Shown here: positions 53,937 through 63,480 of the stretch, one piece after another
Numbering within the stretch: position 1 is the stretch's first letter
Layout of the letters: the number at the start of each line of letters is the position of its first letter
DNA from: an uncultured Bacilli bacterium
GTDB taxonomy: Bacteria; Bacillota_I; Bacilli_A; RF39; UBA660
Direction of reading: 5' to 3'
Assembly (NCBI GenBank): GCA_910577505.1
Contig: CAJTLN010000001.1
Span: forward strand, 310,001 to 374,000
Length of the DNA: 64,000 nucleotides
Program-made: the position numbers and the translations under genes
Notes under the pieces: model-generated
The model's database searches: none
What the model saw: only the letters and a program-made list of their open reading frames with translations
What the model was told of the DNA's origin: nothing

Positions 53937-54653
53937 ATGGAAAAGGATAGAAGTTCAAAAATAATAGCAGTTATAGCTTTATTAATAGGTATAATGGCCT
54001 TAACAGTAGGTTTCGCAGCATTCTCTAACACATTAACAATTAAACCATCTGCAGAAGTTAAAACAAGAGGAGATTTATTCAACATTGATTTCTCATCAAG
54101 TGATACAGTATTTGAATCTAATGATGTACCAGGTACTGCTGAAATAACAAATGGCGCTACTTTATCAGAAGATCAATTACCAACAGCTAGAAATGCTAAA
54201 ATCGATAATAGTGGAGATCCAGTTATAACAGATTTACATGCAGTATTTACTGCTCCTGGTCAAAAAGTAACTTATAGATTTGCTGCAGCTAACGTTGGTC
54301 AAATCGATGGTTTCTTAAGAAAAGTTGAATTTAAAAACGTAAATGGACAAAGTGAAAAGAAAATTTGTACAGCTAAACCAGCTGCAGACGGTGAGAACCC
54401 AGCTAGTGCTGCATCAGTAGCAGACGCTTGTGAACAAATTACAATAACTGTTAAAGTAGGTACATCAGATGAACTTGATGACGATAATGTTGATTTTAAA
54501 GGACATGCATTAACAGTTGGTGCATTTGAAGCTATTGTAGTTACAATTGAATATGCTGATACAGAAGGTGTTCAACCAGCCGATGGTGACTTTGATGTTG
54601 AATTCGGAGACATTATGTTGACTTATGAATCAGTAGACAATAACGCTGCATAA
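53937..54653 (+). CDS. TasA/camelysin-like major surface protein
   Basis: 238 residues. A short basic start, hydrophobic helix (~8-30) and GFAAFSNTLTI match the signal region of SipW substrates; the mature domain is a beta-sandwich (VIENGA..., FDVEFGDIMLTYESVDNNAA at the end) with a Cys pair (KKICTAKP, VADACEQI). Unlike its neighbours it is Ala/Asp-rich and of higher GC, and has a very strong RBS, all signs of abundant expression. It probably assembles as fibre or surface layer after processing by the SipW encoded next (inference). Confidence 0.78.
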   Translation: MEKDRSSKIIAVIALLIGIMALTVGFAAFSNTLTIKPSAEVKTRGDLFNIDFSSSDTVFESNDVPGTAEITNGATLSEDQLPTARNAKIDNSGDPVITDLHAVFTAPGQKVTYRFAAANVGQIDGFLRKVEFKNVNGQSEKKICTAKPAADGENPASAASVADACEQITITVKVGTSDELDDDNVDFKGHALTVGAFEAIVVTIEYADTEGVQPADGDFDVEFGDIMLTYESVDNNAA

Positions 54654-54663
54654 TAATTATCAT

Positions 54664-54710
54664 ATATATTAAGGCACAGCAAAGTACTTTGCTGTGTTCC
54701 CTTAATATAT
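54664..54710 (+). promoter_or_regulatory. strong intergenic hairpin, partial attenuator or stabiliser
   Basis: Inner stem CACAGCAAAG / CTTTGCTGTG closed by a 2-nt loop, outer stem ATATATTAAGG / CCTTAATATAT, 3-nt bulge. No good T run follows, so it may set a high ratio of surface protein to peptidase mRNA rather than fully terminate. Confidence 0.6.
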
Positions 54711-54737
54711 TTTCACAAGATTATTTAGGAGGATAGA

Positions 54738-55868
54738 ATGAAAAAGAGTTATGTAAAACTATACTTGATTGAATTACTACTATTTTTCATTTTTATACTA
54801 AATAGTTTTGTATCAAGTATATTAAATCAATATAATATGGTAATCTTTTTAGTTGTTGCAATAATTATAATAAAACTAATGTTCGGCATTGAAAGAGACC
54901 GACATAGATATACGAAAGATATAATGATAGAAATAATTATATATTTACTTTTTTATTTCATTTTATATTATCTTTCAGGATTATTTTTTAGTTTTGCAAG
55001 AACAAGTAACTACTATACTTGGTATGGTTTAAAAAACTTCATAGTTCCAGCAGCATTGATAGTTATAACCAAAGAAATACTAAGAAACATGATTTTGACT
55101 AAGTCAGAAGGAAACAAAATGCTGATTATAGTAACTTGTATTTTATTTGTCTTTTTGGATATTACAAATGCAATTTACTATAATCGTTTTGAGACAAAAT
55201 ATGAAACATTCTTATTTGTAGCATTATACTTACTTCCTGCAATTAGTTCAAATGCTCTATGTACTTATATTTCAATCAAAAATGGATATAAACCAGCAAT
55301 ACTATATCTAATTATTTTAAGATTATATCCATATCTTCTTCCAATTGTCCCAAATCCAAGTAAATATATAGTATCAGTAATTGAATTTGCTGCACCATTC
55401 TTATTATGGCGTAGAATATATTTATTTTATCAAAAGGAACAAGATAGAGAAGTATCAAGAGACTATCATCAAAAAAGACATATTCTTCCATTGATAACTG
55501 CTTTAATATTAGTTGGAATTATGGTTTATTTCACAAGTGGATATTTTCATTACCATGCAATTGCAGTAGCAAGTGGTAGTATGAATCCCAATGTAAAAAA
55601 AGGCGATGTTGTAGTAATCGAGAAAATTGAAGGAAACTACGATTTACTACAAGAAGGACAAGTTATAGCGTATCGATATGACGGGGTAATAATTGTCCAT
55701 CGTTTAATAAAAATTACAAAGTATAAAGATCATTATTATTTTTATACAAAAGGAGACGCAAATAGTCGAGAAGATAATTGGACTGTTGAAGAAGACATGA
55801 TAATTGGAATCATAAACTATAAAGTTTCGTATATTGGTTGGCCAACCGTATGGCTAAATGAGTTATAG
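54738..55868 (+). CDS. SipW/ER-type signal peptidase with extra membrane helices
   Basis: 376 residues. About seven hydrophobic helices occupy residues 1-270; the catalytic part then shows Ser281 in AVASGSMNPNVKKGDVVVIE and His321 in GVIIVHRLIKITKYKDHYYF with YTKGDANSREDNWTV. Lack of a Lys general base marks the SipW/archaeal class. Much longer N-terminal membrane region than the B. subtilis SipW. It lies between its likely substrate (upstream) and a DUF5305-like gene. GGAGG precedes the ATG. Confidence 0.88.
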   Translation: MKKSYVKLYLIELLLFFIFILNSFVSSILNQYNMVIFLVVAIIIIKLMFGIERDRHRYTKDIMIEIIIYLLFYFILYYLSGLFFSFARTSNYYTWYGLKNFIVPAALIVITKEILRNMILTKSEGNKMLIIVTCILFVFLDITNAIYYNRFETKYETFLFVALYLLPAISSNALCTYISIKNGYKPAILYLIILRLYPYLLPIVPNPSKYIVSVIEFAAPFLLWRRIYLFYQKEQDREVSRDYHQKRHILPLITALILVGIMVYFTSGYFHYHAIAVASGSMNPNVKKGDVVVIEKIEGNYDLLQEGQVIAYRYDGVIIVHRLIKITKYKDHYYFYTKGDANSREDNWTVEEDMIIGIINYKVSYIGWPTVWLNEL

Positions 55869-55880
55869 GAGGAAAGAAGT

Positions 55881-57473
55881 ATGGCGAAGAGTGATAAAAC
55901 AGAATATGTTTCTGACGATAATGTTAATGCAGATACAATAAATAATTCAAACACTAATCTAAATGAAGAGCCTGAACTTTCAATGGATTTTTTAAGACAA
56001 TCTTTAGACATAACTTACAAAAAAGATGTCAAAGAAAATGCAGAAGATAACTTAGATAAACGTGATTCAGAAGAAAAAGAATCAGAAAATCAAAAAAATA
56101 ATTACGAAGAACGTAATTTTAAACAGGAAAGTAATAAAAAGGAAAATAATCAATCAGCTGAAAATCATAAGAATAAAAACATTAAAAAAGAAGAAAACAA
56201 TGTAAATAAAAATAATAAGCAAAATAATGAAATCAGTAATCAAAATAACCAAAAAGAAAACATTGTCCAAATTGAAAGAGAAAATTTTGTTCAAAGTGAA
56301 AAAGAAAACGAAGAACAATTAGGAAAAACTCAAATAATAAGAAACGAGTTGGACTTAGAAAATGCTGAATATGTAAAAGTAGAACAAAAGCCTATTGTTG
56401 AAACAAAAAAAGAAAAAAAATATATTGGCTATTCAACAAGGTTTATTGGAGCTATAGTTTCATTTTTGATACTAATCCTAATTGGAACGTTATCTTGGTT
56501 AAATGCATTCAATTATGAAGAAGAAGCATCTATAAACTACGAAGAAAAAAGTAAACTAGATTATAAAGTATATTTAAAACCAAATGAATACTATGAGACT
56601 GAATACTTAGAGAAAAACTTACTTTATGTTGCTAGTTTAATTGATAGAATAAAAGTTGACTTTACTTATTTATTATCTATTGATGAGGCAACAGATATAG
56701 ACTTTAATTATGGTATTTATGCACAATTAGTAATTGCTGATGAATCTGGAAACAACAATTACTTTGAAAAAGAATATACACTTCAAGAAGATAAACAAAT
56801 AAAAATGAAAAATGCAATAAGTCAAAGTATAGTTGATGAAATTTCAATAGATTATGATTACTATAATGATTTAGCAAACAACTTTAGATCTTCTTATGGT
56901 CTAGAAACTACAAGTTATCTAAAAGTATTCTTAAAAATCAATAAAATAAATGGTGAAAATGCTAAATTTACTCTAAATGATAGCAACGATTTATCAATTA
57001 CTATTCCATTATCATCAAGAGCAATAAACATAAAGATGGATTATAAAGAGATAAATTCAAAGAATAATGTAATAAAAGAAGCAGAAGTAAGTGTAAAGAG
57101 CTACTTATTAATAGCTTTATCAGTAATATCATATATTGTTGCTTTAGTAGCACTAATATACATAATTAGATTATTACTTCTACTAAAGCCAAGAAATTCA
57201 GCTTACGATAAATATATTAAAAAAATATTAACAGAATACGATAGATTGGTAGTAGAAACTCCAACATATCCAGATACTAAGAAATCTAATATAATAAAGA
57301 TTCGTAAATTTGAAGAATTACTAGATGTAAGAGATAACCTAAAGTTACCAATTATGTATTATAATCTAGTAAAACATCATAAAGCATATTTCTATATTAA
57401 GCATTATAAAGATTTATATCTATTAAAAGTAAAAGCTAGTGATATAGAAAAAGAGACTAAAAAAGATAAATAA
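55881..57473 (+). CDS. DUF5305-like bitopic membrane protein
   Basis: 530 residues: a ~185-residue Asn/Lys/Glu-rich cytoplasmic leader, TM1 (~186-208), an extracytoplasmic beta domain with INYEEKSKLDYKVYLKPNEY and later KMDYKEINSKNNVIKEAEV, TM2 (~405-430) and a ~100-residue cytoplasmic end. The outer domain resembles DUF5305, known from gene clusters with archaeal-type signal peptidases. GGAGG precedes the ATG, 12 nt after the SipW stop: same operon. Role in surface-fibre assembly is inference. Confidence 0.75.
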   Translation: MAKSDKTEYVSDDNVNADTINNSNTNLNEEPELSMDFLRQSLDITYKKDVKENAEDNLDKRDSEEKESENQKNNYEERNFKQESNKKENNQSAENHKNKNIKKEENNVNKNNKQNNEISNQNNQKENIVQIERENFVQSEKENEEQLGKTQIIRNELDLENAEYVKVEQKPIVETKKEKKYIGYSTRFIGAIVSFLILILIGTLSWLNAFNYEEEASINYEEKSKLDYKVYLKPNEYYETEYLEKNLLYVASLIDRIKVDFTYLLSIDEATDIDFNYGIYAQLVIADESGNNNYFEKEYTLQEDKQIKMKNAISQSIVDEISIDYDYYNDLANNFRSSYGLETTSYLKVFLKINKINGENAKFTLNDSNDLSITIPLSSRAINIKMDYKEINSKNNVIKEAEVSVKSYLLIALSVISYIVALVALIYIIRLLLLLKPRNSAYDKYIKKILTEYDRLVVETPTYPDTKKSNIIKIRKFEELLDVRDNLKLPIMYYNLVKHHKAYFYIKHYKDLYLLKVKASDIEKETKKDK

Positions 57474-57503
57474 AAAAAGTGCTAGACTCTTAGCACTTTT
57501 TTG
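57473..57503 (+). terminator. intrinsic terminator of the SipW operon
   Basis: Stem AAAAGTGCTA / TAGCACTTTT with T run. Confidence 0.85.
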
Positions 57504-57525
57504 TTTGAAAATAACTATTATCTGT

Positions 57526-57554
57526 TTGTTTAAAGCCCTAGATTGTAGTATAAT
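57526..57554 (+). promoter_or_regulatory. promoter of the large surface protein gene
   Basis: TTGTTT, 17-nt spacer, TATAAT. Confidence 0.75.
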
Positions 57555-57594
57555 AGAAATGATAGTATGATGACTAGAATACTGAATGGAGTAG

Positions 57595-59607
57595 ATGGAA
57601 GTGAAAATAGATATAAAACAACAAATAGTGATTCTCTTAGTTTTAATAGTGGTTGTTTTTTTAACCATAGGTTTCTCCTCTTTCCAAGATAATCTATTTG
57701 TAGATAGTGCATCCGTAACATATAGAGCAATAAAAGATATACGTGTTACTGGAGTAGCAATAGAAAATATCGAGAATAATGGAGTATCAAACTATGAAGA
57801 CTATAACGTAAATAATATACATGGATCAGTAAACTTACCAAATGAAAATTCAACAGTAAAATATAAAGTTGAAGTAACAAATTTTGGAAACGTCTTAATG
57901 GGAATATATGAAATATCAAATATACCTGAAAATATAGATATTATATTAGAAGATTATGTTGTAAAAACGAAATTATGCGATAGTGAAAATACTTCAAAAT
58001 GTACTAATGGCTCAAAAACAATTTTTTATATAACATTAAAATATAAAGAAGGAGCTTATAATCCAGAATCAACTAATACAAACTTTAGAATAGATTTCGA
58101 CTTCCAGCCAATGTATACAGTTGAATATAGAGATATAGTAAATAGAGGATATCCAGTTGAAGTAATACGCAAAGACACTTTAGATATAACTTTCACATCA
58201 CATCCTGACGATAATAAGATAGCTGGAAATGTTCCAAATGACGTCAAAGTTAATATGAATGGAATCCAATTAAATAATGAATTTACTTATGATTCAACTC
58301 ATCGTTTACAAGTACCTAACGTAGATGGAAATATAATAATAAACAGAGTGTTTGACTTTAATGAAAAAATAATATTTGATAATACGCAGAAAGTAAATAA
58401 TGTATTAGTAGACAAAGCTGTTGAACCATGTAGTTTACAATTACCACTAGGTGGCAAAACGTCAGACTATCCAGGAGGATTATATATAACAGAAGACCAC
58501 TTCTGTGGGGTTGAGGACGATTATACTGCATCGACAGGTAATCTTTCATATTATTATAGAGGAGACTCTAAGAATAACTATGTTGAATTTGGTGGTTACT
58601 ATTGGCGAATAATAAGAGTCAATGGCGATAACAATATTAGAATGATATATGCAGGAAAAAAATCTGAAGTTGATAAAATAACAGGAGGTCTTCCACTTGC
58701 AAATGGACAAGGTGTAGTTAATACTAATACAGGTAGACTTCAGGATATTGGAATATCATCATTTAATGATGAAAAGATGGATAACGCTTACGTTGGTTAT
58801 ATGTATGGGACGCCAGGATCTTCAACTTATGAAGCAACACATGAAAATTTACATGATAGTGCTATAAAAACGTTTGTTGATGATTGGTATAAAAGTAGTG
58901 GGCTATTGTCTTTACAACAACAAGGATATATTGGCGATTCAGTTTTCATAAATGATAGAAGCACTTATACTGATGAACTGGGAAAATTCGTTGGGCTTGA
59001 AAGAGAATATTATCCGGGCTTTAGTTTATGTCCTCAAAAACATACAACTGATCCAAATGCAGCATTTGAACAAATTAATAGTGATTGTGTAAAAATGCAA
59101 GACTATAGAGATTATTATTATGATACAAAACTAGGTTATGGTCAAAATGTTACCTATTATGCAGCTTTCTACAGAATTAGATTCGATTCATATCAAGATG
59201 TGGCGATTCACTATCCATCATTAAAAGCTGTTCACCAAAATGATCGATTTACTGTAAATGATACAAGTATAGGAAATGGTAAGCTTACATATCCAGTTGG
59301 GTTAATAACAACAGGAGAGATGAACTTTGCTGGTGGAACAAGATTACCTTTTACGCATGACACATACTTAAGATGTGGATCAAGATTCTGGGCTATGAAT
59401 GGTGGAGCATATACCAGACAAGGTGCAATGGGATGTACTATGATTTTTAACGGCTTTATAACTTGTGGTATGGGCGTTACAGGAGACAAGCTAAGAACTG
59501 TTAGACCTGTAATAAACATTGATAAAAATGTTATGGTTAAGATAATCGACTGTGTTTCTGGTGATGGAACAAGAGAAAATCCATATCGCCTAGAATTGAA
59601 AAGTTAA
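57595..59607 (+). CDS. large SipW-type surface protein with DUF6273-like domain
   Basis: 670 residues. The start ILLVLIVVVFLTIGFSSFQD (TM ~9-27) resembles the signal of SipW substrates, so it probably shares the peptidase. Residues ~35-200 are beta-sandwich; ~205-275 look like a bacterial Ig/MBG linker; ~285-670 contain YVEFGGYYWRIIRVNGDNNI, GGTRLPFTHDTYLRCGSRFW and VRPVINID, typical of the DUF6273-like surface domain of gut Firmicutes, with several Cys. A GTG at 57601 is an alternative start (GGAG better spaced). Confidence 0.75.
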   Translation: MEVKIDIKQQIVILLVLIVVVFLTIGFSSFQDNLFVDSASVTYRAIKDIRVTGVAIENIENNGVSNYEDYNVNNIHGSVNLPNENSTVKYKVEVTNFGNVLMGIYEISNIPENIDIILEDYVVKTKLCDSENTSKCTNGSKTIFYITLKYKEGAYNPESTNTNFRIDFDFQPMYTVEYRDIVNRGYPVEVIRKDTLDITFTSHPDDNKIAGNVPNDVKVNMNGIQLNNEFTYDSTHRLQVPNVDGNIIINRVFDFNEKIIFDNTQKVNNVLVDKAVEPCSLQLPLGGKTSDYPGGLYITEDHFCGVEDDYTASTGNLSYYYRGDSKNNYVEFGGYYWRIIRVNGDNNIRMIYAGKKSEVDKITGGLPLANGQGVVNTNTGRLQDIGISSFNDEKMDNAYVGYMYGTPGSSTYEATHENLHDSAIKTFVDDWYKSSGLLSLQQQGYIGDSVFINDRSTYTDELGKFVGLEREYYPGFSLCPQKHTTDPNAAFEQINSDCVKMQDYRDYYYDTKLGYGQNVTYYAAFYRIRFDSYQDVAIHYPSLKAVHQNDRFTVNDTSIGNGKLTYPVGLITTGEMNFAGGTRLPFTHDTYLRCGSRFWAMNGGAYTRQGAMGCTMIFNGFITCGMGVTGDKLRTVRPVINIDKNVMVKIIDCVSGDGTRENPYRLELKS

Positions 59608-59611
59608 AGTT

Positions 59612-59642
59612 AAAACATTGGATTTTATCCAATGTTTTTTTA
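59612..59642 (+). terminator. intrinsic terminator
   Basis: Stem AACATTGGAT / ATCCAATGTT with seven T. Confidence 0.85.
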
Positions 59643-59696
59643 TTGTCAACATCTTAAATTTAATACATAAAATAGATTTCATAAATCTCTAAACAA

Positions 59697-59725
59697 TTGC
59701 TTAAAAGCATATAATGTAGTATAAT
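59697..59725 (+). promoter_or_regulatory. promoter of the sensor operon
   Basis: TTGCTT, 17-nt spacer, TATAAT. Confidence 0.75.
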
Positions 59726-59755
59726 TTAAATACCTATAAAGAGGTGGGTGCAAAA

Positions 59756-60259
59756 ATGAAAAAAATAAGAAAATTCTACAAAGAGCATCGTGTTTTTACA
59801 ATTCTAATGGCAATAGTAATCGTATGTGCGATACTTATTGCAACAGTTTTAATTCAATGTTTTTACGTTGGAAATGGCAAAAATAAATATGGTCATCGTT
59901 TAGACGGAATTGAAAACTATCAAATATCAGAATCAAGACAAAGTGATTTTGAAAACAATATTGCTAACAATGATAAAGTAAAATCAGTAGAAATAAACGT
60001 TACTGGTAAAATAGTATATATAACAATGCAAATAGCAGAAAATGTTGATATAGTAGAAGCCGAAAGTATAGCACTAAAATCTCTAGAAGAATTTAGTGAA
60101 GAAGAACAAAAAGTTTACGATTTTAATATAACATTAAAACAGAACTCTAATGCTACAAGTGAAGGATTCTATATATCAGGAGCAAAAAATGTAAATGGTT
60201 CTGGCTTAGTATGGAATAACAATCGTAAGGTTGTTAAAGAAGAACCTGTTACAGAATAA
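59756..60259 (+). CDS. hypothetical membrane-anchored protein
   Basis: 167 residues from the ATG at 59756 (GAGGTGGGTG site; GTG 59744 overlaps it). A single transmembrane helix (~15-37) and a 130-residue outer domain with DKVKSVEINVTGKIVYITMQ resembling a ferredoxin-like fold. It is followed 8 nt later by the solute-binding/GGDEF gene, so they form an operon; may assist the sensor (inference). Confidence 0.65.
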   Translation: MKKIRKFYKEHRVFTILMAIVIVCAILIATVLIQCFYVGNGKNKYGHRLDGIENYQISESRQSDFENNIANNDKVKSVEINVTGKIVYITMQIAENVDIVEAESIALKSLEEFSEEEQKVYDFNITLKQNSNATSEGFYISGAKNVNGSGLVWNNNRKVVKEEPVTE

Positions 60260-60267
60260 AAAAGCTT

Positions 60268-62298
60268 ATGAAAAAAGCAAATAAAAAAATAATAATATTT
60301 ATCATTGTTATCCTAATACTTTTAATAGGATTAGGATTTATAACCTATAGAATTGTAAACGACGAAAATAAACTAACAGTTGAGGAAAAAGAATGGATTA
60401 CTCAAAATATTAATGTAGTTCAGAATATTAATGTGCCAAATAATTTAGATATTTTTGGTAAAAACGGTAGTGGAGTATTTTTCGACTTTATTAAAGGCTT
60501 AGAAACAAAATATAATATTGAGGTTAATGAAATAACATATAACTTAGGAGAATCAGTTGGAGAAGGCTCATTTAAAGTTGTATATGACACTAATGAAAAA
60601 GATATTATATTTCATACTGAACACTACGTAGCTGTAAGTAAAGAAAAAATAAATATGAGTTCTATAAATGGGCTAAGTAATAAAAAAATAGGTGTTTTAT
60701 CTTCCGATGAGAAAATAATAAATAAGTACTTAAATGGGCTTAATAATACGATTTTAAGTACTTATGAAACTTCAACTAATCTTTTTGAAGCTTTAGAATC
60801 TGGAACAGAAGTAGACTTTGTTCTAATACCTTTAGAAGAAAATCTTACATCAATTTTGACTTCAAATTACAACATTGACTATCATATTAGTGATTTAAAT
60901 AAATATATAGTTTATGAAACTAAAGAAAACGATAAATTTAGTAGTATTATCAAAAAATACTTCTATCAATGGAACGAGAAAAACTTGAATACATCAATAA
61001 ATAAAAATGAACTAAAGACATTTGTTGAAGCTTTATCAATTTCTGATAAAGAAATTGATAGTATTCAAGCTAAAACATATAATTATGGTTTCGTTAACAA
61101 TAGCCCTTACGAAATTCTAATAAGTGGAACATATGGTGGTATAATAAGCGAATACCTTACTAGATTTAGTGAATTTAGCAATACAGAATTTGTATCCATA
61201 AAATATAAGAATTTCTCTAAATTTACAGAGGCGATAGCTAATAAAAAAATAGATATATTCTACAATTACTATAATTTAGATACAAAATACAATGCTATAC
61301 CATCATTAATGAATATATCTTTTGTTGTTATAGCTAGGGAAGAAAACCCACTAATAATAAATTCAATATCATCGTTAAGTGGTCAAACAATATATGTTCA
61401 AAAAAATAGTATTTTAGAAAAATATTTAACATCACTTGGTGGAATAAATATAAAAACATATACAGAAGAGAAAGACCTAAAGAAAATAGCAAAAAAAGAT
61501 AATATCATAGTAATGGATAAAGAGTCATTTAATTATTATAATAATTCTTATTTAAATGAACATAGTATAAGATATACTAATACTCTTTCAGATACATACA
61601 GTTTTTATGTAAAGAATAATGATGCATTTAATTTATTATTTAGTAAATATATTCAAACATTAGATCCTGCAGAAATAAGACTTAAAGGAATATATAACCA
61701 TACAGCGACAGTACGCTCTGGAACAATTCTTGGTAAAGTTGCTAAATATTCACTATTAGTAATAATATTATTTATAATAATAATATACTTGGTTTATAGA
61801 TCTACAAAGCGTATTAAAATTGTTAAAAAGATTAAAAAAGAAGATAAATTAAAATATATTGATCAATTGACATCATTAAAAAATAGAAATTATTTAAATG
61901 AAAATATCTCAAATTGGAATAAAAATACAATTTATCCTCAAGCAACAATTATTATAGATTTAAATCAAGTACGTAATATAAATGATACTATGGGATATGA
62001 ACAAGGAGACGCTCAAATTAAAGCAGCTGCAAATGTTCTAATAAAAACTCAATTAGATAATACAGACATAATGAGAACTGATGGAAATGAATACTTAATA
62101 TATCTTGTAGGATATCAAGAAAAACAAGTAGTAAGTTACATTAGAAAACTATATAAAGAGTTTAAAAATTTACCTTACGAACATGGTGCAGCTATTGGAT
62201 ATAGTATGATAACAAACGAAATGAAAACTATTGAAGATGCAATAAACGAATCAGTTGAAGATATGCGAAATAAAAAAGAAGAATTAGAAGAGGCATAG
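60268..62298 (+). CDS. solute-binding sensor with degenerate GGDEF domain
   Basis: 676 residues: TM1 (~7-26), a tandem periplasmic-binding-protein-like (SBP_bac_3-type) extracytoplasmic region (~35-480), TM2 (~491-510) and a C-terminal GGDEF-fold domain (~525-676). The domain starts canonically (DQLTSLKNRNYLNENIS) and has INDTMGYEQGD, but the GGDEF motif reads DGNEY, missing the second Gly of the product loop and the metal Asp, so diguanylate cyclase activity is unlikely. It may bind a nucleotide or interact with a partner instead. An outer-domain ligand, perhaps an amino acid, is inferred. Confidence 0.85.
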   Translation: MKKANKKIIIFIIVILILLIGLGFITYRIVNDENKLTVEEKEWITQNINVVQNINVPNNLDIFGKNGSGVFFDFIKGLETKYNIEVNEITYNLGESVGEGSFKVVYDTNEKDIIFHTEHYVAVSKEKINMSSINGLSNKKIGVLSSDEKIINKYLNGLNNTILSTYETSTNLFEALESGTEVDFVLIPLEENLTSILTSNYNIDYHISDLNKYIVYETKENDKFSSIIKKYFYQWNEKNLNTSINKNELKTFVEALSISDKEIDSIQAKTYNYGFVNNSPYEILISGTYGGIISEYLTRFSEFSNTEFVSIKYKNFSKFTEAIANKKIDIFYNYYNLDTKYNAIPSLMNISFVVIAREENPLIINSISSLSGQTIYVQKNSILEKYLTSLGGINIKTYTEEKDLKKIAKKDNIIVMDKESFNYYNNSYLNEHSIRYTNTLSDTYSFYVKNNDAFNLLFSKYIQTLDPAEIRLKGIYNHTATVRSGTILGKVAKYSLLVIILFIIIIYLVYRSTKRIKIVKKIKKEDKLKYIDQLTSLKNRNYLNENISNWNKNTIYPQATIIIDLNQVRNINDTMGYEQGDAQIKAAANVLIKTQLDNTDIMRTDGNEYLIYLVGYQEKQVVSYIRKLYKEFKNLPYEHGAAIGYSMITNEMKTIEDAINESVEDMRNKKEELEEA

Positions 62299-62311
62299 GA
62301 AGTGGTATAAA

Positions 62312-63418
62312 ATGAAGAATAGAGGCAGAAAAAACTTCTTTCAAAGGTTCTGGGATGCTTTCTGGCGACCAGAAATGCTTATACTACCAGGTCAAATTGC
62401 GTTCTTCCTTTTTCTTTCTTTAGTTCCAACAATTACACTTATTGGTTATGCGTGTTCATATTTAAATATTTCTAACAACTTAGTTCAAACACTTATAACT
62501 AATGTTTTAAGTGCTGAAGTTGCAGAATTAGTAACACCAATCCTTACAGCCACTAAAATAACTCCTACCTTCTTTATAACACTAGGAATTGGATATTTTA
62601 TTGCTAGTAACGGAATGTCTTCAATCATAGTAGCTTCAAATACAATATATGGAATAAAAGACTCAGGTTTCTTTAAAAGAAGACTAAAAGCAATAATAAT
62701 GGAACTAGTAATAGTAGTACTTTTCTTATTCATCATTGTATTCCCATTATTAAGTACAAACATAATTAATTTATTACACTACTTTAATTTAGACTCAGAG
62801 ACAACATCAATAATAGCTAAATGTTTTAACTTACTTAATGGTCCACTAGCTTGGTTAATTATATTCTTCTTTATTAAAACAATATATGCTTTAGCACCAG
62901 ACAGAAAAATACCAAGTCGTCATGTTAATAGTGGAGCAATATTTACTACTATTACATGGATATTAGTAACAGGAGCATATTCTTACTATATAACATATTA
63001 TGCTAATTATTCACTTTTCTATGGCAGTTTAGCTAATATTGTAATCTTAATGTTATGGGTGTATTTATTATCCTATACATTTGTTATAGGCATGGCAATG
63101 AATTATCACGAAGAATTAGAAAAAACTGGTGTAATGCAAATTACAAAAGTAATCGAAGAATCTGCTAATAGTGCACCAGTAATGGAACAACCGCCTAAGA
63201 AAGAAAAAAAGAAAGCAAAAGAAGAACAAAAAGTTCAAGAAAAAAGTGAAGAACAAAAAGCTAAACCTTCAATAACAAAGGAAACAATAACAGATGATAA
63301 AAAAGACAGGAATCTAGAAGAGCAAGAAAAAAATAGTAAAAAAGAAGAACCTACTAAAGAGAAAAAAAATCAAAATAAAAATAATACTAAAAAGAATAAA
63401 TTAGAAAAGGAAAGTTAA
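62312..63418 (+). CDS. YihY/BrkB-family membrane protein with charged tail
   Basis: 368 residues. The first ~265 residues are the YihY/virulence factor BrkB fold with six helices and conserved PGQIAFFLFLSLVPTITLIG, SSIIVASNTIYGI, and LYGSLANIVILMLWVYLLSY-like motif SLFYGSLANIVILMLWVYLL. The last ~100 residues are a Lys/Glu/Asn-rich cytoplasmic tail. 13 nt after the sensor gene with GGAAGTGG site. Family function still unclear; not a ribonuclease BN as once named. Confidence 0.92.
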   Translation: MKNRGRKNFFQRFWDAFWRPEMLILPGQIAFFLFLSLVPTITLIGYACSYLNISNNLVQTLITNVLSAEVAELVTPILTATKITPTFFITLGIGYFIASNGMSSIIVASNTIYGIKDSGFFKRRLKAIIMELVIVVLFLFIIVFPLLSTNIINLLHYFNLDSETTSIIAKCFNLLNGPLAWLIIFFFIKTIYALAPDRKIPSRHVNSGAIFTTITWILVTGAYSYYITYYANYSLFYGSLANIVILMLWVYLLSYTFVIGMAMNYHEELEKTGVMQITKVIEESANSAPVMEQPPKKEKKKAKEEQKVQEKSEEQKAKPSITKETITDDKKDRNLEEQEKNSKKEEPTKEKKNQNKNNTKKNKLEKES

Positions 63419-63436
63419 AACTTCCTTTTTTCTTTT
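63407..63436 (+). terminator. intrinsic terminator
   Basis: Stem GGAAaGTT / AACTTCC with T run, across the yihY stop. Confidence 0.75.
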
Positions 63437-63480
63437 GCTTTATCACTTTTAATTAGGTATAATAAAAACTGGTGATAAAA

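Noticed and set aside
53819..53937. c-di-GMP riboswitch in the TasA-like leader
   Set aside because: GGACGC and GAAAGG elements occur, but the order and the conserved GEMM core are not present.
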